The translations under genes and the position numbers were made by a program. DNA of 64,000 nt, from NCBI RefSeq assembly GCF_000341085.1, contig NZ_ANBA01000011.1, forward strand, positions 186,001-250,000. Direction: 5' to 3'. The stretch is from Nocardiopsis ganjiahuensis DSM 45031. GTDB lineage: Bacteria; Actinomycetota; Actinomycetes; Streptosporangiales; Streptosporangiaceae. The notes beneath the pieces were generated by a model that saw only the letters and a list, made by a program, of their open reading frames with translations, was not told the DNA's origin and did no database searches. Below, one piece after another: positions 33,650 through 42,040 of the stretch. Positions within the stretch are counted from its first letter, which is position 1, and the number at the start of each line of letters is the position of its first letter.

Positions 33650-34789
33650 TCACTCCAGCGGAACGCGCATGACGCGGTCGTCGTCATCGGCCGGGGAACC
33701 CCAGGAGTCCAGATTGCTGGTGCCCAACCACAGGGAGTCGCCGTCAGGATGGGTGACCACCGTGCGCAGGCGGCCGAACTCGTCGACGAAGTGCGGCTCG
33801 GGCTCGCCCACCGTCCCGTCACCGTTGAGCGGGATCTCCCAGAGGCGCGCGCCGCGCAGCGACGCCACGTACAACGAGTCCCCGGCGACAGCCGCGCCGC
33901 TCGGCGAGGCCTCGGCGGGCTCCCAGGTGACCAGCGGATCCGTGTACTCGTCACCGCCTCCGGGGCCCTCGACCACCGGCCAGCCGTAGTTGTCGCCCGG
34001 CTCGATCAGGTTGACCTCGTCCAGGGTGTCCTGACCGAACTCGGTCGCGTACAGGTTCTCCTCCTCGTCCCAGGCCAGACCCTGTACGTTGCGGTGCCCG
34101 TAGCTGTAGACGTGGTTGTCGAAGGGGTTGTCCGGCGCGGGGTCGCCGAGGGTGGTGATCCGCAGGATCTTCCCGCCCAGGGAGTCGGTGTCCTGGGAGC
34201 TGTCCGTGTCCTGGGCGTCCCCCGTGGCCACGTACAGGTACCCGTCGGGGCCGAAGGCGATCCGGCCGCCGTTGTGGTTGGTCGCGGCCGGGACACCGTC
34301 CAGGATCACCTCGGTGTCGCCGAGGGAGTCGGCGTCGGCGTCGTACTCCACCCGGCTGACCCGGTTGTCCGAGTCGGTCGTGTAGTAGACGTACGCGTAG
34401 GGCTCCTCGGGGAAGTCCGGGTCCAGGGCCAGGCCGAGCAGGCCACCCTCGCCGCCGTGCGCCACCCCGTCGATCGTGCCGGCCTCGGAGGTCTGCCCGT
34501 CCGGGGCCACGCGGGCCACGACCGCCGAGTCGCGTTGGGCGACCAGCGCGGAGCCGTCGGGGAGGAAGTCGATCCCCCACGGGACCTCGAGATCGGTGGC
34601 GATGTCCTCGGGCTGCCCCGGGGCGAGGGCCCCGGATCCGGCGGACCCCCCGTTCTCCGTGCCCTCCCCCGGGCCCGCACCGCCGGCCCCGGTGGTGGAA
34701 CAGCCGCTCACGAGAAGGGCCGCGCCCAGGAGGGAGAGGGTTCGTACGCCGGTTCTGTTCTTCCGTGTGCGTGCGGGTGTCCGTTCCAT
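33650..34789 (-). CDS. Glucose/sorbosone-dehydrogenase-like lipoprotein (PQQ-type beta propeller)
   Basis: 379 residues from ATG 34789 (AGGG upstream). Lipobox VSGC at Cys30, then a Gly-rich linker and a six-bladed GSDH propeller: LEVPWGIDFLPDGSALV, GGEGGLLGLALDPDF, NHNGGRIAFGPDGYLYV, YSYGHRNVQGLAW, ATEFGQDTLDEVN. These match soluble PQQ glucose dehydrogenase relatives (YliI/Asd type), including the catalytic-type His in NHNGG. It would oxidise aldose sugars outside the membrane; the cofactor supply is unknown since no pqq genes are present. An alternative is a non-enzymatic sugar-binding propeller. Confidence 0.88.
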   Translation of the reverse strand: MERTPARTRKNRTGVRTLSLLGAALLVSGCSTTGAGGAGPGEGTENGGSAGSGALAPGQPEDIATDLEVPWGIDFLPDGSALVAQRDSAVVARVAPDGQTSEAGTIDGVAHGGEGGLLGLALDPDFPEEPYAYVYYTTDSDNRVSRVEYDADADSLGDTEVILDGVPAATNHNGGRIAFGPDGYLYVATGDAQDTDSSQDTDSLGGKILRITTLGDPAPDNPFDNHVYSYGHRNVQGLAWDEEENLYATEFGQDTLDEVNLIEPGDNYGWPVVEGPGGGDEYTDPLVTWEPAEASPSGAAVAGDSLYVASLRGARLWEIPLNGDGTVGEPEPHFVDEFGRLRTVVTHPDGDSLWLGTSNLDSWGSPADDDDRVMRVPLE

Positions 34790-34823
34790 GTCCGAACCCT
34801 GCCCACTCGGCACGCGCGTACCC

Positions 34824-35978
34824 TCACCCGCGGTCCGAGGGCGCGCTCTCCCCGCGCGTGCTGTTGTCGTAGCCCTGGTTGACCTCCTCGAAGAGCCGTT
34901 CGACATCGGTGACCAGGGCGCTGTAGACCGGCCAGTTCTCGTCGTCCCAGCTCTCGCGCATCCTGGTCCGTTCCTCGTCCACCAGCCGCAGCGCCTCGTC
35001 GACCCTGGCACACAGTTCCGCGGAGGGCTCCGGGTATTCGGGCTCCTCGGCGTCGTACACGGCCTGGAGGATGCCCGAGGCGTGGTCGAGCAACGGGGCG
35101 TACTCGCGGAGGAAGGCATCGTCCGGCCCGGGGAAGCGCGATCCCTCGCCCGTGGTGGAGCGCAGGGTCCGGACGATGGACTGCACGTGCCGGGAGGACC
35201 GGCTCAACGCGGAGATCCAGCCCTGGTAGTTGTCCAGGACGGCGGGGTCGGGACGGCGCCCGGTGAGCAGGAGCCTCGGGTTGAGCCGGAGCCGCTCCTC
35301 CTGTCGTCGGACCGCCTCCTCGGCGTTGCGGACGGTGCCGTCGAGTCCGCCGCAGGCTCGTCCCCAGTGGTCCAGGTTCATGCCGTCCCTCCCTTCGCGC
35401 AGGCCCTCGGCCATCTCGCCGGTCAGGGAGCGCAACCCGTCCGCGAGGTCCAGGACCGCGTTCTCGGCGTCACGGAACCGGATGGCGGGAGCGAGCACCG
35501 CGTTGACGACCAGGGCGGAGGCGGCGCCCAGACAGACCATCAGCAGGAGGTATCCCAGGTCGGAGGCGCTTCCCGCCGTGCCGCCCGCCAGCGCGAAGGC
35601 CGCGACCACGGGCAGCTGGGTGCCCTGCGTGCCGAACCACCGCGCCTGTCCGGCGATCAGCGCGACCAGGACCAGCAGGGGGAACGACCACAACTGCGGG
35701 CCCACCGTGAGTCCGACCAGCCCGGCGAGCAGGGCTCCGGCGAAGACCGCCGCGATGTAGCGGGACGACTGGAGCACCGAGCCGTACACGCTCGGCCGGA
35801 CCACGAGCAGGGCGGTGAAGGGCGCGAACCCGATCTGGGAGGTGGCCCCGATGAGGGTGCCCACCCACCAGGCCAGAGTCGCGGCCAGTACGCACTTGAT
35901 GATGACGACGGCGGTCTCGCGCTCGAATCCGCGCCGTTGGCGAGCGCGCCGGACCCCGTCCCTCAGTCTGTCCAACAT
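34824..35978 (-). CDS. FUSC/aromatic-acid-exporter-like membrane protein
   Basis: 384 residues from ATG 35978 (GGGGGATCAGGG upstream); GTG 36011 is an alternative. Six hydrophobic helices in the first 165 residues (IIKCVLAATLAWWVGTLIGA, FAPFTALLVVRPSVYGSV and others) form one FUSC/ArAE domain; a cytoplasmic helical domain of about 220 residues follows, ending acidic. Related proteins (AaeB, YccS, Arabidopsis ALMT) export aromatic acids or anions. The ligand is unknown. The block QIGFAPFTALLVVRPSVYGS is typical of actinobacterial members. Confidence 0.85.
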   Translation of the reverse strand: MLDRLRDGVRRARQRRGFERETAVVIIKCVLAATLAWWVGTLIGATSQIGFAPFTALLVVRPSVYGSVLQSSRYIAAVFAGALLAGLVGLTVGPQLWSFPLLVLVALIAGQARWFGTQGTQLPVVAAFALAGGTAGSASDLGYLLLMVCLGAASALVVNAVLAPAIRFRDAENAVLDLADGLRSLTGEMAEGLREGRDGMNLDHWGRACGGLDGTVRNAEEAVRRQEERLRLNPRLLLTGRRPDPAVLDNYQGWISALSRSSRHVQSIVRTLRSTTGEGSRFPGPDDAFLREYAPLLDHASGILQAVYDAEEPEYPEPSAELCARVDEALRLVDEERTRMRESWDDENWPVYSALVTDVERLFEEVNQGYDNSTRGESAPSDRG

Positions 35979-36107
35979 CCCTGATCCCCCGCTCTGGTTC
36001 GCTTCCACCACACCGTTACCCCGTTTCCAGTTACGGGAGTTTCAGCCGCGCCGGAAGGGACGGATGCGCTTGTGTCGGACCACACGCGAAGACGCCGGGG
36101 GCGGTTG

Positions 36108-36845
36108 TCAGCCGGAGGCGGGAGCCGTGGCCAGGTACACCGTGTTGGTGGCGGGCTGCTCCTGGTAGGGGTTGGGGAAGCTCACCACCTCGGCGCGCAC
36201 GTCCGTGAAGTGCTCGCGCAGCACGTCCGTGTAGTCCTCGTCCGGCGGGTCGTTGGACCACAGGGCGAAGACCCCGCCGGGGTGCAGGTGGGCCAGGAGG
36301 CGGCGGACCCCGTCGGGCTCGTAGAAGGGCGCGTGCGCGGGGTTCAGCAGGTGGCGCGGCGAGTGGTCGATGTCCACGACCACGGCGTGGAAGCGTCGGC
36401 CGGGGTGCTCGGGGTCCAGGTCCTCCCCCGCGGCGAGGGCGAAGAAGTCGCCCTGGGCCAGCGCGCAGCGGGTGTCGGCGGTGAGCCGCTTCCCCGCCGG
36501 GATGAGCTCGGCCTCGTGCCAGGCCACCACCTCGGGCAGGGCCTCGACCACCACCAGGGAGCGGACGTCGGGGTCGTCGAGCACGGTCAGGGCGGTGTGC
36601 CCGAGCCCCAGGCCTCCGACCACCACGTCGTACCCGCCGTCGGGGACGGGCGCGCGGTGCAGCTCGGCCAGGGCGAGCCGGGCCACGTCGATCTCACCCT
36701 GGACGAACAGGCTGGACATGAGGAAGTCGTCGTCGAGCTTGATCTCGTGGACCTCGGCCTTGGCCATCGGATCCCATCGCACACGGAGACTGATCACGCC
36801 CATGGGTGTGGGCCGCCAGTCGAGTTCCTGGAAACGCAGGTTCAC
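36108..36845 (-). CDS. Spermidine-synthase-like SAM-fold methyltransferase
   Basis: 245 residues from GTG 36845 (GGGGG upstream). The Rossmann core reads DVVVGGLGLGHTALTVLDD (motif I), LVVVEALPEVVAWHE (acidic motif II) and FHAVVVDIDHSP (motif IV), as in spermidine synthases and their relatives. The expected aminopropyl-transferase gatekeeper loop is not obvious, so it may be a methyltransferase of unknown substrate. It ends 58 nt upstream of no obvious partner; an unrelated SAM methyltransferase lies upstream on the same strand at 36918. Confidence 0.78.
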   Translation of the reverse strand: MNLRFQELDWRPTPMGVISLRVRWDPMAKAEVHEIKLDDDFLMSSLFVQGEIDVARLALAELHRAPVPDGGYDVVVGGLGLGHTALTVLDDPDVRSLVVVEALPEVVAWHEAELIPAGKRLTADTRCALAQGDFFALAAGEDLDPEHPGRRFHAVVVDIDHSPRHLLNPAHAPFYEPDGVRRLLAHLHPGGVFALWSNDPPDEDYTDVLREHFTDVRAEVVSFPNPYQEQPATNTVYLATAPASG

Positions 36846-36917
36846 GGTGCCCCCGGTCGGTTCGCGCACACGGTCGCGTGCCCTTACGACCCTAGGGCGT
36901 GAGCAGCCGCCACCGCT

Positions 36918-37526
36918 CTATTTGCGGACCATGACCAGAACACCGCAGGACCAGCCGAGCAACGGGAGGCGCTCCCAGCCGGAACGGGACTCCAGGTTCT
37001 CGACGAGGGCCTCCACCGCCAGGCAGTGGTCCTCCGGCACAGAGGCGCCCGCGGGTTGGCGTGCGAGGTCGTCCACCACGTAGAACCCGCCCCGGTCCAC
37101 CAGGGCGAGCGCCTCGTCGAGGTGGGTGAACTTGCCCGGCCAGGTGTCGGCGAAGACCAGGTCGTAACCGGGACCGTCGTCGGTGGCGCGTGCGCTCAGC
37201 CACTCGCCGCCGTCGGCCTCGAAGATCGTCACCCTGGGGTCCGCCGTGTGGTGGCGCCGGGCCACGCCCAGGCACTCGGGGTCGTTGTCGAGGGTGTCCA
37301 GCCGGGCCCGCTCGTCCATCCCGGCCAGCAGCCAGGCGGTTCCGGCCCCGGTCCCGGTGCCGAGCTCCAGGATCCGTCCGCCGGGCTTGGACGCGACGAG
37401 GGCCCGCAGGAGCTGCCCGACCGCCTCCTCGCAGGACATGCTGAAACCGATGCCCTCGGTGTCGCTCTCGATCGCGTCGAGGGTGGCGGGGCGCCGGCTG
37501 GTCGGGGTCGCTGCCACGGGGACCAC
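36918..37526 (-). CDS. Class I SAM-dependent O-methyltransferase
   Basis: 202 residues from GTG 37526 (GGAG close upstream); a GTG at 37517 also fits. Motif I ILELGTGTGAGTAWLL, acidic residue LDTLDNDPECL, motif IV YDLVFADTWPGKF and the GGFYVVDDL strand are typical of catechol-type O-methyltransferases. The N-terminal segment (TEGIGFSMSCEEAVGQLLR) would cover the substrate. Methyl acceptor unknown. The next gene downstream (36108) is also SAM-dependent, separated by 72 bp. Confidence 0.85.
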   Translation of the reverse strand: MVPVAATPTSRRPATLDAIESDTEGIGFSMSCEEAVGQLLRALVASKPGGRILELGTGTGAGTAWLLAGMDERARLDTLDNDPECLGVARRHHTADPRVTIFEADGGEWLSARATDDGPGYDLVFADTWPGKFTHLDEALALVDRGGFYVVDDLARQPAGASVPEDHCLAVEALVENLESRSGWERLPLLGWSCGVLVMVRK

Positions 37527-37606
37527 TCTCCGTTCGGTGGGTCGGGTCAGCCCAGGCTATGCCGGAGAGGGTGGTGTTGTCAGGGAGGTTCCGCCAGGTC
37601 GGACGG

Positions 37607-37647
37607 GGGCTGTCGGAACGGTGCCGTCCTCACCGTTCCGACAGCCC
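37607..37647. terminator. Perfect 17-bp inverted repeat
   Basis: The arms 37607-37623 and 37631-37647 are exact complements around a 7-nt loop, in the 272-bp gap after the Crp-type gene (minus strand). Probably its terminator. Confidence 0.65.
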
Positions 37648-37798
37648 TGCCGCGCTTCTCCGCACAGGAGAGGGCACCGGGGGAGGAGGCGGCGCTGGCC
37701 GTGCGGAGGCGGGGCCGGGCGTGATGCCCGAGTGGATTGTGTCGCCTTCGGGTCCTGTGGACCACCGACCAGTCGGCAATTCGGCCGGGAAAGGTTCA

Positions 37799-38503
37799 CT
37801 AAGCGGCTTCGTAGACCCCGTTCAGGCCCTCCATGTCCACGATCACCACGTTCTTGTAGCTGGTGAGCAGGAGCCCCTTCGCCCGGAAGCGGCGGATCGC
37901 GTTGCCGACCGCGTCCGTGCGCGCACCGATGAGTTTCCCCAGATCGGTGTGGGAGAGCCGGACCCCCAGATGGACACCCCTCTCGGTGGGGACCCCGTGG
38001 CGCCGGGCCATGTCGACCAGGACCCGGGCCACCCTGGCCTCGACCTCGTAGCCCGCGAACTCCGCCCGCTGGCGGTCCGCGCACTCCTGGCGCTCGGCCG
38101 TCACGGCGATCATCGCCCGCCACGCGTCGGAGTGCTGTTCCAGGAAACCCTCGAAGACCTGGTGCGGGTAGACCCGGACCGTCAACGGGGCACACGAGGT
38201 GACCGTGGCCGTGGGCCGGGTCTCCCGGAACATGCTGAGCTCACCGACCAGGTCGCCCCACCGCCGGATCCCGAACATCGCCTCGGTGCCGTTGCGCAGC
38301 ACGGACGTGATCGTGACGCACGCAGGGTCCGCCGAGGCCCCGTACCCCGGCGGACCCAGGAGCATGACCTGTTCCTCCGCGTCCCCCTGGGTGATGAGGA
38401 CGCGGTTGGCGGGCAGGCTCCGCGGCCGCGCGAGCGAGAGGAACCGGGCCGCGCTCCGGGGTTCGAGCCTGGACATGAAGCTGCCCGGCGGCCAGTCGGT
38501 CAT
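37799..38503 (-). CDS. Crp/Fnr-family transcription regulator
   Basis: 234 residues from ATG 38503, with GGAGG 5 nt upstream. The N-terminal half is a cyclic-nucleotide-binding-like beta roll (RVLITQGDAEEQVMLL, RRWGDLVGELSMF, RETRPTATVTS), and a long dimer helix follows. The C-terminal winged helix reads VRLSHTDLGKLIGARTDAVG, RRFRAKGLLLTSYKNVVIVD. The effector-contact residues are not fully canonical for cAMP. The MFS gene lies 126 bp upstream on the same strand and could be a target. Confidence 0.88.
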   Translation of the reverse strand: MTDWPPGSFMSRLEPRSAARFLSLARPRSLPANRVLITQGDAEEQVMLLGPPGYGASADPACVTITSVLRNGTEAMFGIRRWGDLVGELSMFRETRPTATVTSCAPLTVRVYPHQVFEGFLEQHSDAWRAMIAVTAERQECADRQRAEFAGYEVEARVARVLVDMARRHGVPTERGVHLGVRLSHTDLGKLIGARTDAVGNAIRRFRAKGLLLTSYKNVVIVDMEGLNGVYEAA

Positions 38504-38629
38504 GCGTCCTCCCCCGTCATCCCCACCATGGTGCCCGGGTGGTACCCGGTTCCGCCAAGGAAGCACGGAAAACAAGGCATCTTGTTATCTCCCGACAACC
38601 CCCAGGTCAGGGCGGCCACCCGGTGGCTG

Positions 38630-40024
38630 TCACCGCCAGGTGGTGACCCGTGCGCGCGGAGTACGGGTCAGGGCGAGGACAGCGAGCACCACCAGCAGGA
38701 CGAACCCGACGAGGACCAGGGCGACACCGTGCAGGGCCCCGGTGAACCCGGGACCGTCGAGCCGGCCGCCGGTGAGGACGGCCAGGGCCGCGCCCACAGC
38801 GGCGATGGAGACGGTTTCGAGGCTCAGCCGGGTCGCGTTGAACACCCCGGCCGCGGTGCCCACCCGCTCGGGCGGAACCGCACCCAGACCCAGGCCGTCG
38901 ATCATCCCTCCGGTGAGACCCACACCCGTACCCACCAGCAGGAACGGGAGCAGCACCGACCACGGGGTGGCGTCCGGGCCCAGCGTGGTGAAGCCGAGGA
39001 CGCCCGCGCCCAGAAGCAGGAGCGCGCCGACGACCACCCCCGTGTGCGGGAGCCGGTTGGCCAGCTCCGCGCCGACCGCGGGCAGGAGCAGGGTCGGAAC
39101 GGTCAGGAACAGCAACCAGAGCCCCGCCGTGCCCGGGCCCAGCCCGACCACGTTGATCAGGTAGGAGGGCAGGTAGACCAGAAGCGGCACCAGCACCGAC
39201 ATGAAGGTCGCCGCGGCCAGGGCGTAGGCCACGAACCTCCGGTTGGCCAGCAGGCCGACGTCGACCAGCGGCTCCTGCCGCCGCCGCTCCACCACGACGA
39301 ACAGCCCGAACAGGACCACGGCCGGGACCAGGAACGCCACGAGCGCGGGAAGCCCCCGGCTGGGTCCCTCGACCAGCCCGCCGATCAGGCTGAGCAGCGC
39401 CGCGGTGAACAGCGCGCCGCCGAGCCAGTCCACGGACCGCCCGTCGCCGCACATCGCGGGCACCCTCGTGACCAGCAGCAGCACCAGACCGGCCACCAGC
39501 GCGGGCCCTGCGAAGGCGAACCGCCAGCCCAGGTTCTCGACCAGCAGCCCCGCCACCGCGGGCCCGAAGGCGGTGCCCGCGCCCAGAACGGTCCCGAGCA
39601 GGCCGAAGGCCCTCGCCCGGGCCGGCCCCTCGAAGGTCAGAGCGAGCATCGAACCCCCTCCGGCCACCGCGGCGGCCGCCCCGGCCCCGCCCAGGGCCCG
39701 CAGCGCGACCAGCGCCCCGATGTCCTGCACGAGCAGGCACAGCAGACCGCAGACGAAGAAGAGGGCCACCCCGAAGGCGTAGACCCGGCGCCGCCCGACC
39801 GCGTCCGCGATCGACCCGGCGCTCACCAGGAAGGCGGCGAAACAGGCGTTGTAGGAGTTGACCACCCACTGCGCCGACGTGAGCCCGACGCCGAGGCCGC
39901 GTTGGATGTCGGGCAGCGCGACCGAGGCCCCGGTCAGGGACAGCGGGAGGAGAAGTGTCGACAGGAGAACGGTGACGAGCACGATCGTGCCGCCGCCCCT
40001 ACCGTCGTTCGGAGGAGTTTTCAC
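38630..40024 (-). CDS. MFS drug exporter, 14-TM DHA2 type
   Basis: About 464 residues from GTG 40024 (weak GGAT upstream); a farther GTG at 40075 has no ribosome binding site. Fourteen hydrophobic helices. Motif A between TM2 and TM3 reads GSIADAVGRRRVYAFG, the D-helix/TM1 motif LPLSLTGASVALPDIQRGLG, and TM5 motif C LGAGTAFGPAVAGLL marks an antiporter. Family members (EmrB/QacA/LfrA) export drugs or toxic metabolites with proton exchange. The Crp-type regulator downstream may control it. Confidence 0.88.
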   Translation of the reverse strand: MKTPPNDGRGGGTIVLVTVLLSTLLLPLSLTGASVALPDIQRGLGVGLTSAQWVVNSYNACFAAFLVSAGSIADAVGRRRVYAFGVALFFVCGLLCLLVQDIGALVALRALGGAGAAAAVAGGGSMLALTFEGPARARAFGLLGTVLGAGTAFGPAVAGLLVENLGWRFAFAGPALVAGLVLLLVTRVPAMCGDGRSVDWLGGALFTAALLSLIGGLVEGPSRGLPALVAFLVPAVVLFGLFVVVERRRQEPLVDVGLLANRRFVAYALAAATFMSVLVPLLVYLPSYLINVVGLGPGTAGLWLLFLTVPTLLLPAVGAELANRLPHTGVVVGALLLLGAGVLGFTTLGPDATPWSVLLPFLLVGTGVGLTGGMIDGLGLGAVPPERVGTAAGVFNATRLSLETVSIAAVGAALAVLTGGRLDGPGFTGALHGVALVLVGFVLLVVLAVLALTRTPRARVTTWR

Positions 40025-40384
40025 GGGTACATCCGGTGTGTTTCGAAGGACACCGGGCAGCCCGAAGGACCGCACCGGCTTGGAAGCTGATGCGGCGGTC
40101 AGGACGTGAGGTGGGTCAGGCCGCCGCTAGAGGGCGGCCAGCTCTTTCGCGAGCGGCATGGAATGCAGGTTAACCCCGGCCGGGACGCCCTGGCCAAGGG
40201 TTTTTCCGAGAGGGCGGGAGGGCAGTCCTGGCAGGTCCAGAGCCTGCGCGGGGGTCGACACGACGTTCGCGTCTCGGTCTCCGGTGCGGTGCTGGGCTCC
40301 ACGGGTGCGGCGCTGGCGAGACGCCTGTCGCCCCGGGCGTAAAAGTACTTTCGGGTGTCAGCGGTACGCCGCTACGGTGGCCCG
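40025..40384. other. Gene-poor gap
   Basis: 360 bp between the divergent MFS and glyoxalase-like genes. It has a short hairpin (GGCCGCC/GGCGGCC at 40119-40139). Open frames here show no ribosome binding site or recognisable protein; promoters for both neighbours must lie inside. Confidence 0.4.
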
Positions 40385-40819
40385 ATGACTGCGATCATGG
40401 ATATTCAGGTCACCTTCGACTGCGCGGAGCCGATGCGCGTCGGCCGGTTCTGGTGCGAGGTGCTGGGGTACGTCGAGCCGCCGGTTCCGGAGGGGTTCGC
40501 GAGCTGGGACGAGTTCGACAGCTCGCTGCCGCCTGAGCAGCAGGGTTCCGCGTTCGCCTGCGTCGACCCCACAGGAGCCCGGCCGCGGCTGTACTTCCAG
40601 CGGGTCCCCGAGGGCAAGACCACCAAGAACCGCGTGCACCTCGACGTCCGGGCCGGTGCCGGGCTCGTCGGAGAGGAACGCCTCTCCACGCTCCAGGCCG
40701 AGCGCGCCCGGCTGGAGGAGCTCGGCGCGACATGCGTGCGGGTGATGGAGGCTGACGAGGTCAACGAGTCCTGCATCACGATGCAGGACATCGAGGGCAA
40801 CGAGTTCTGCCTCGACTGA
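40385..40819 (+). CDS. Glyoxalase/VOC-superfamily protein
   Basis: 144 residues from ATG 40385. Starts with the VOC pattern IQVTFDCAEPMRVGRFWCEVLGY, then YFQRVPEGKTTKNRVHLDVR and ends MQDIEGNEFCLD, with the His and Glu typical of a metal site (RVHLDV, GNEFCL). The beta-alpha-beta-beta-beta modules suggest a glyoxalase-like or antibiotic-binding role; the substrate is unknown. Monocistronic and closed by a strong hairpin. Confidence 0.85.
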   Translation: MTAIMDIQVTFDCAEPMRVGRFWCEVLGYVEPPVPEGFASWDEFDSSLPPEQQGSAFACVDPTGARPRLYFQRVPEGKTTKNRVHLDVRAGAGLVGEERLSTLQAERARLEELGATCVRVMEADEVNESCITMQDIEGNEFCLD

Positions 40820-40822
40820 GGA

Positions 40823-40859
40823 CCCGGGCGGGGCCGCAGGGGGTCCGGCCCCGCCCGGG
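40823..40859. terminator. Bidirectional hairpin terminator
   Basis: CCCGGGCGGGGCC (40823-40835) pairs with GGCCCCGCCCGGG (40847-40859), extended by one inner G-C pair. It lies between the convergent VOC gene and the five-gene MoxR/vWA cassette. Confidence 0.75.
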
Positions 40860-40864
40860 CGGGA

Positions 40865-42040
40865 TCACTCGTCCAGGTGCTTGTCGACCCAGGCGTCCAG
40901 CGGCTGGCCCTGGATGGCCGCCGCCATCAGGTCGGGGAACGCGTCCGGGGTGCAGGCGAAGGCCGGGACTCCCAGATCGGCCAGGGCCGACGCGTTCTGG
41001 CGGTCGTAGGAGGGGGCGCCCTCGTCGGACAGGGCCAGCAGCACCACCACCTGGACGCCGGCTGACTTCATCGCCGCCACCCGCTTGAGCATCTCCGCGC
41101 GGACGCCGCCCTCGTAGAGGTCGCTGATCAGCACGAAGATCGAGTCCTGGGGGCGGTCGATCAGGCCCTGGCTGTAGGCGATCGCCTTGTTGATGTTGGT
41201 ACCGCCCCCGAGCTGGGTGCCGAAGAGGACCTCGACGGGGTCGGTGAGCTCCTCGGTGAGGTCGACGACGGCGGTGTCGAAGACCACCAGGGAGGTCTTC
41301 AGGGTGCTCATCGACGCGAGCACGGCCCCGAACACACTGGCGTAGACGACGGAGGAGGCCATCGAGCCGCTCTGGTCGATGGCCAGGACGACGTCCTTCT
41401 GCACCCCCTGGCTCCGGCGCCCGTACCCCACGAGGGTCTGCGGGATCACCGTGTTGTGTTCGGGCAGGTAGTGCGCGAGGTTGCGGCGGATGGTCGCGTT
41501 CCAGTCGATGTCCGCGACCCGGCGGGGGCGGTGGGTGCGGGCCGAGCGGTCGATCGCCCCGCGGATCACGGACCGGGTCTTCTGGGCCACGCGCTTCTCG
41601 AGGTCGTCGACCACCTTGCGCACGATGACACGGGCGCTCTCGCGGGCCTCCGCGGGCATCACCCGGTTGAGGGAGAGCAGGGTCCCGACGAGGTGCACGT
41701 CGGGTTCGACCGCCTCCATCATCTCGGGTTCGAGGAGGAGCTGGTGGAGGCCGAGCCGCTCCATGGCGTCGGACTGCATCACCTGGACGACGGAGGACGG
41801 GAAGTACTCCCGGATGTCCCCCAGCCAGCGGGAGACACGGGGCGCCGAACCGCTGAGATCGCCCCCGCGTTCGTCTCCCTGTACCGGGGAGTCGCCCCGG
41901 TTGTACAGGGCGGCGAGTGTCGAGTCCATCGCCTGGTCGCTGCCGGTCAGGGTCGCGCACTGGGACTGCGCGCCGAGGACCAGCCGCCAGCGGCGGGCCC
42001 TCTCGCTGACGGCGGAGTCCTCCACTGCTTCCACGCTCAC
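40865..42040 (-). CDS. vWA-domain protein of MoxR/vWA cassette
   Basis: 391 residues from GTG 42040, which overlaps the DUF5682 stop (GTGA) and has GGAAGGGAG upstream. The N-terminal helical domain (about 200 residues) precedes a von Willebrand A domain with an intact MIDAS site: VVLAIDQSGSM (DxSxS), the Thr in GGGTNINKAIAY and the Asp in LISDLYEGG. Such vWA proteins are metal-dependent partners of MoxR ATPases, which remodel or load them. Last gene of the cassette. It likely works as an adaptor or chaperone partner in the cytoplasm (no signal peptide). Confidence 0.9.
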   Translation of the reverse strand: MSVEAVEDSAVSERARRWRLVLGAQSQCATLTGSDQAMDSTLAALYNRGDSPVQGDERGGDLSGSAPRVSRWLGDIREYFPSSVVQVMQSDAMERLGLHQLLLEPEMMEAVEPDVHLVGTLLSLNRVMPAEARESARVIVRKVVDDLEKRVAQKTRSVIRGAIDRSARTHRPRRVADIDWNATIRRNLAHYLPEHNTVIPQTLVGYGRRSQGVQKDVVLAIDQSGSMASSVVYASVFGAVLASMSTLKTSLVVFDTAVVDLTEELTDPVEVLFGTQLGGGTNINKAIAYSQGLIDRPQDSIFVLISDLYEGGVRAEMLKRVAAMKSAGVQVVVLLALSDEGAPSYDRQNASALADLGVPAFACTPDAFPDLMAAAIQGQPLDAWVDKHLDE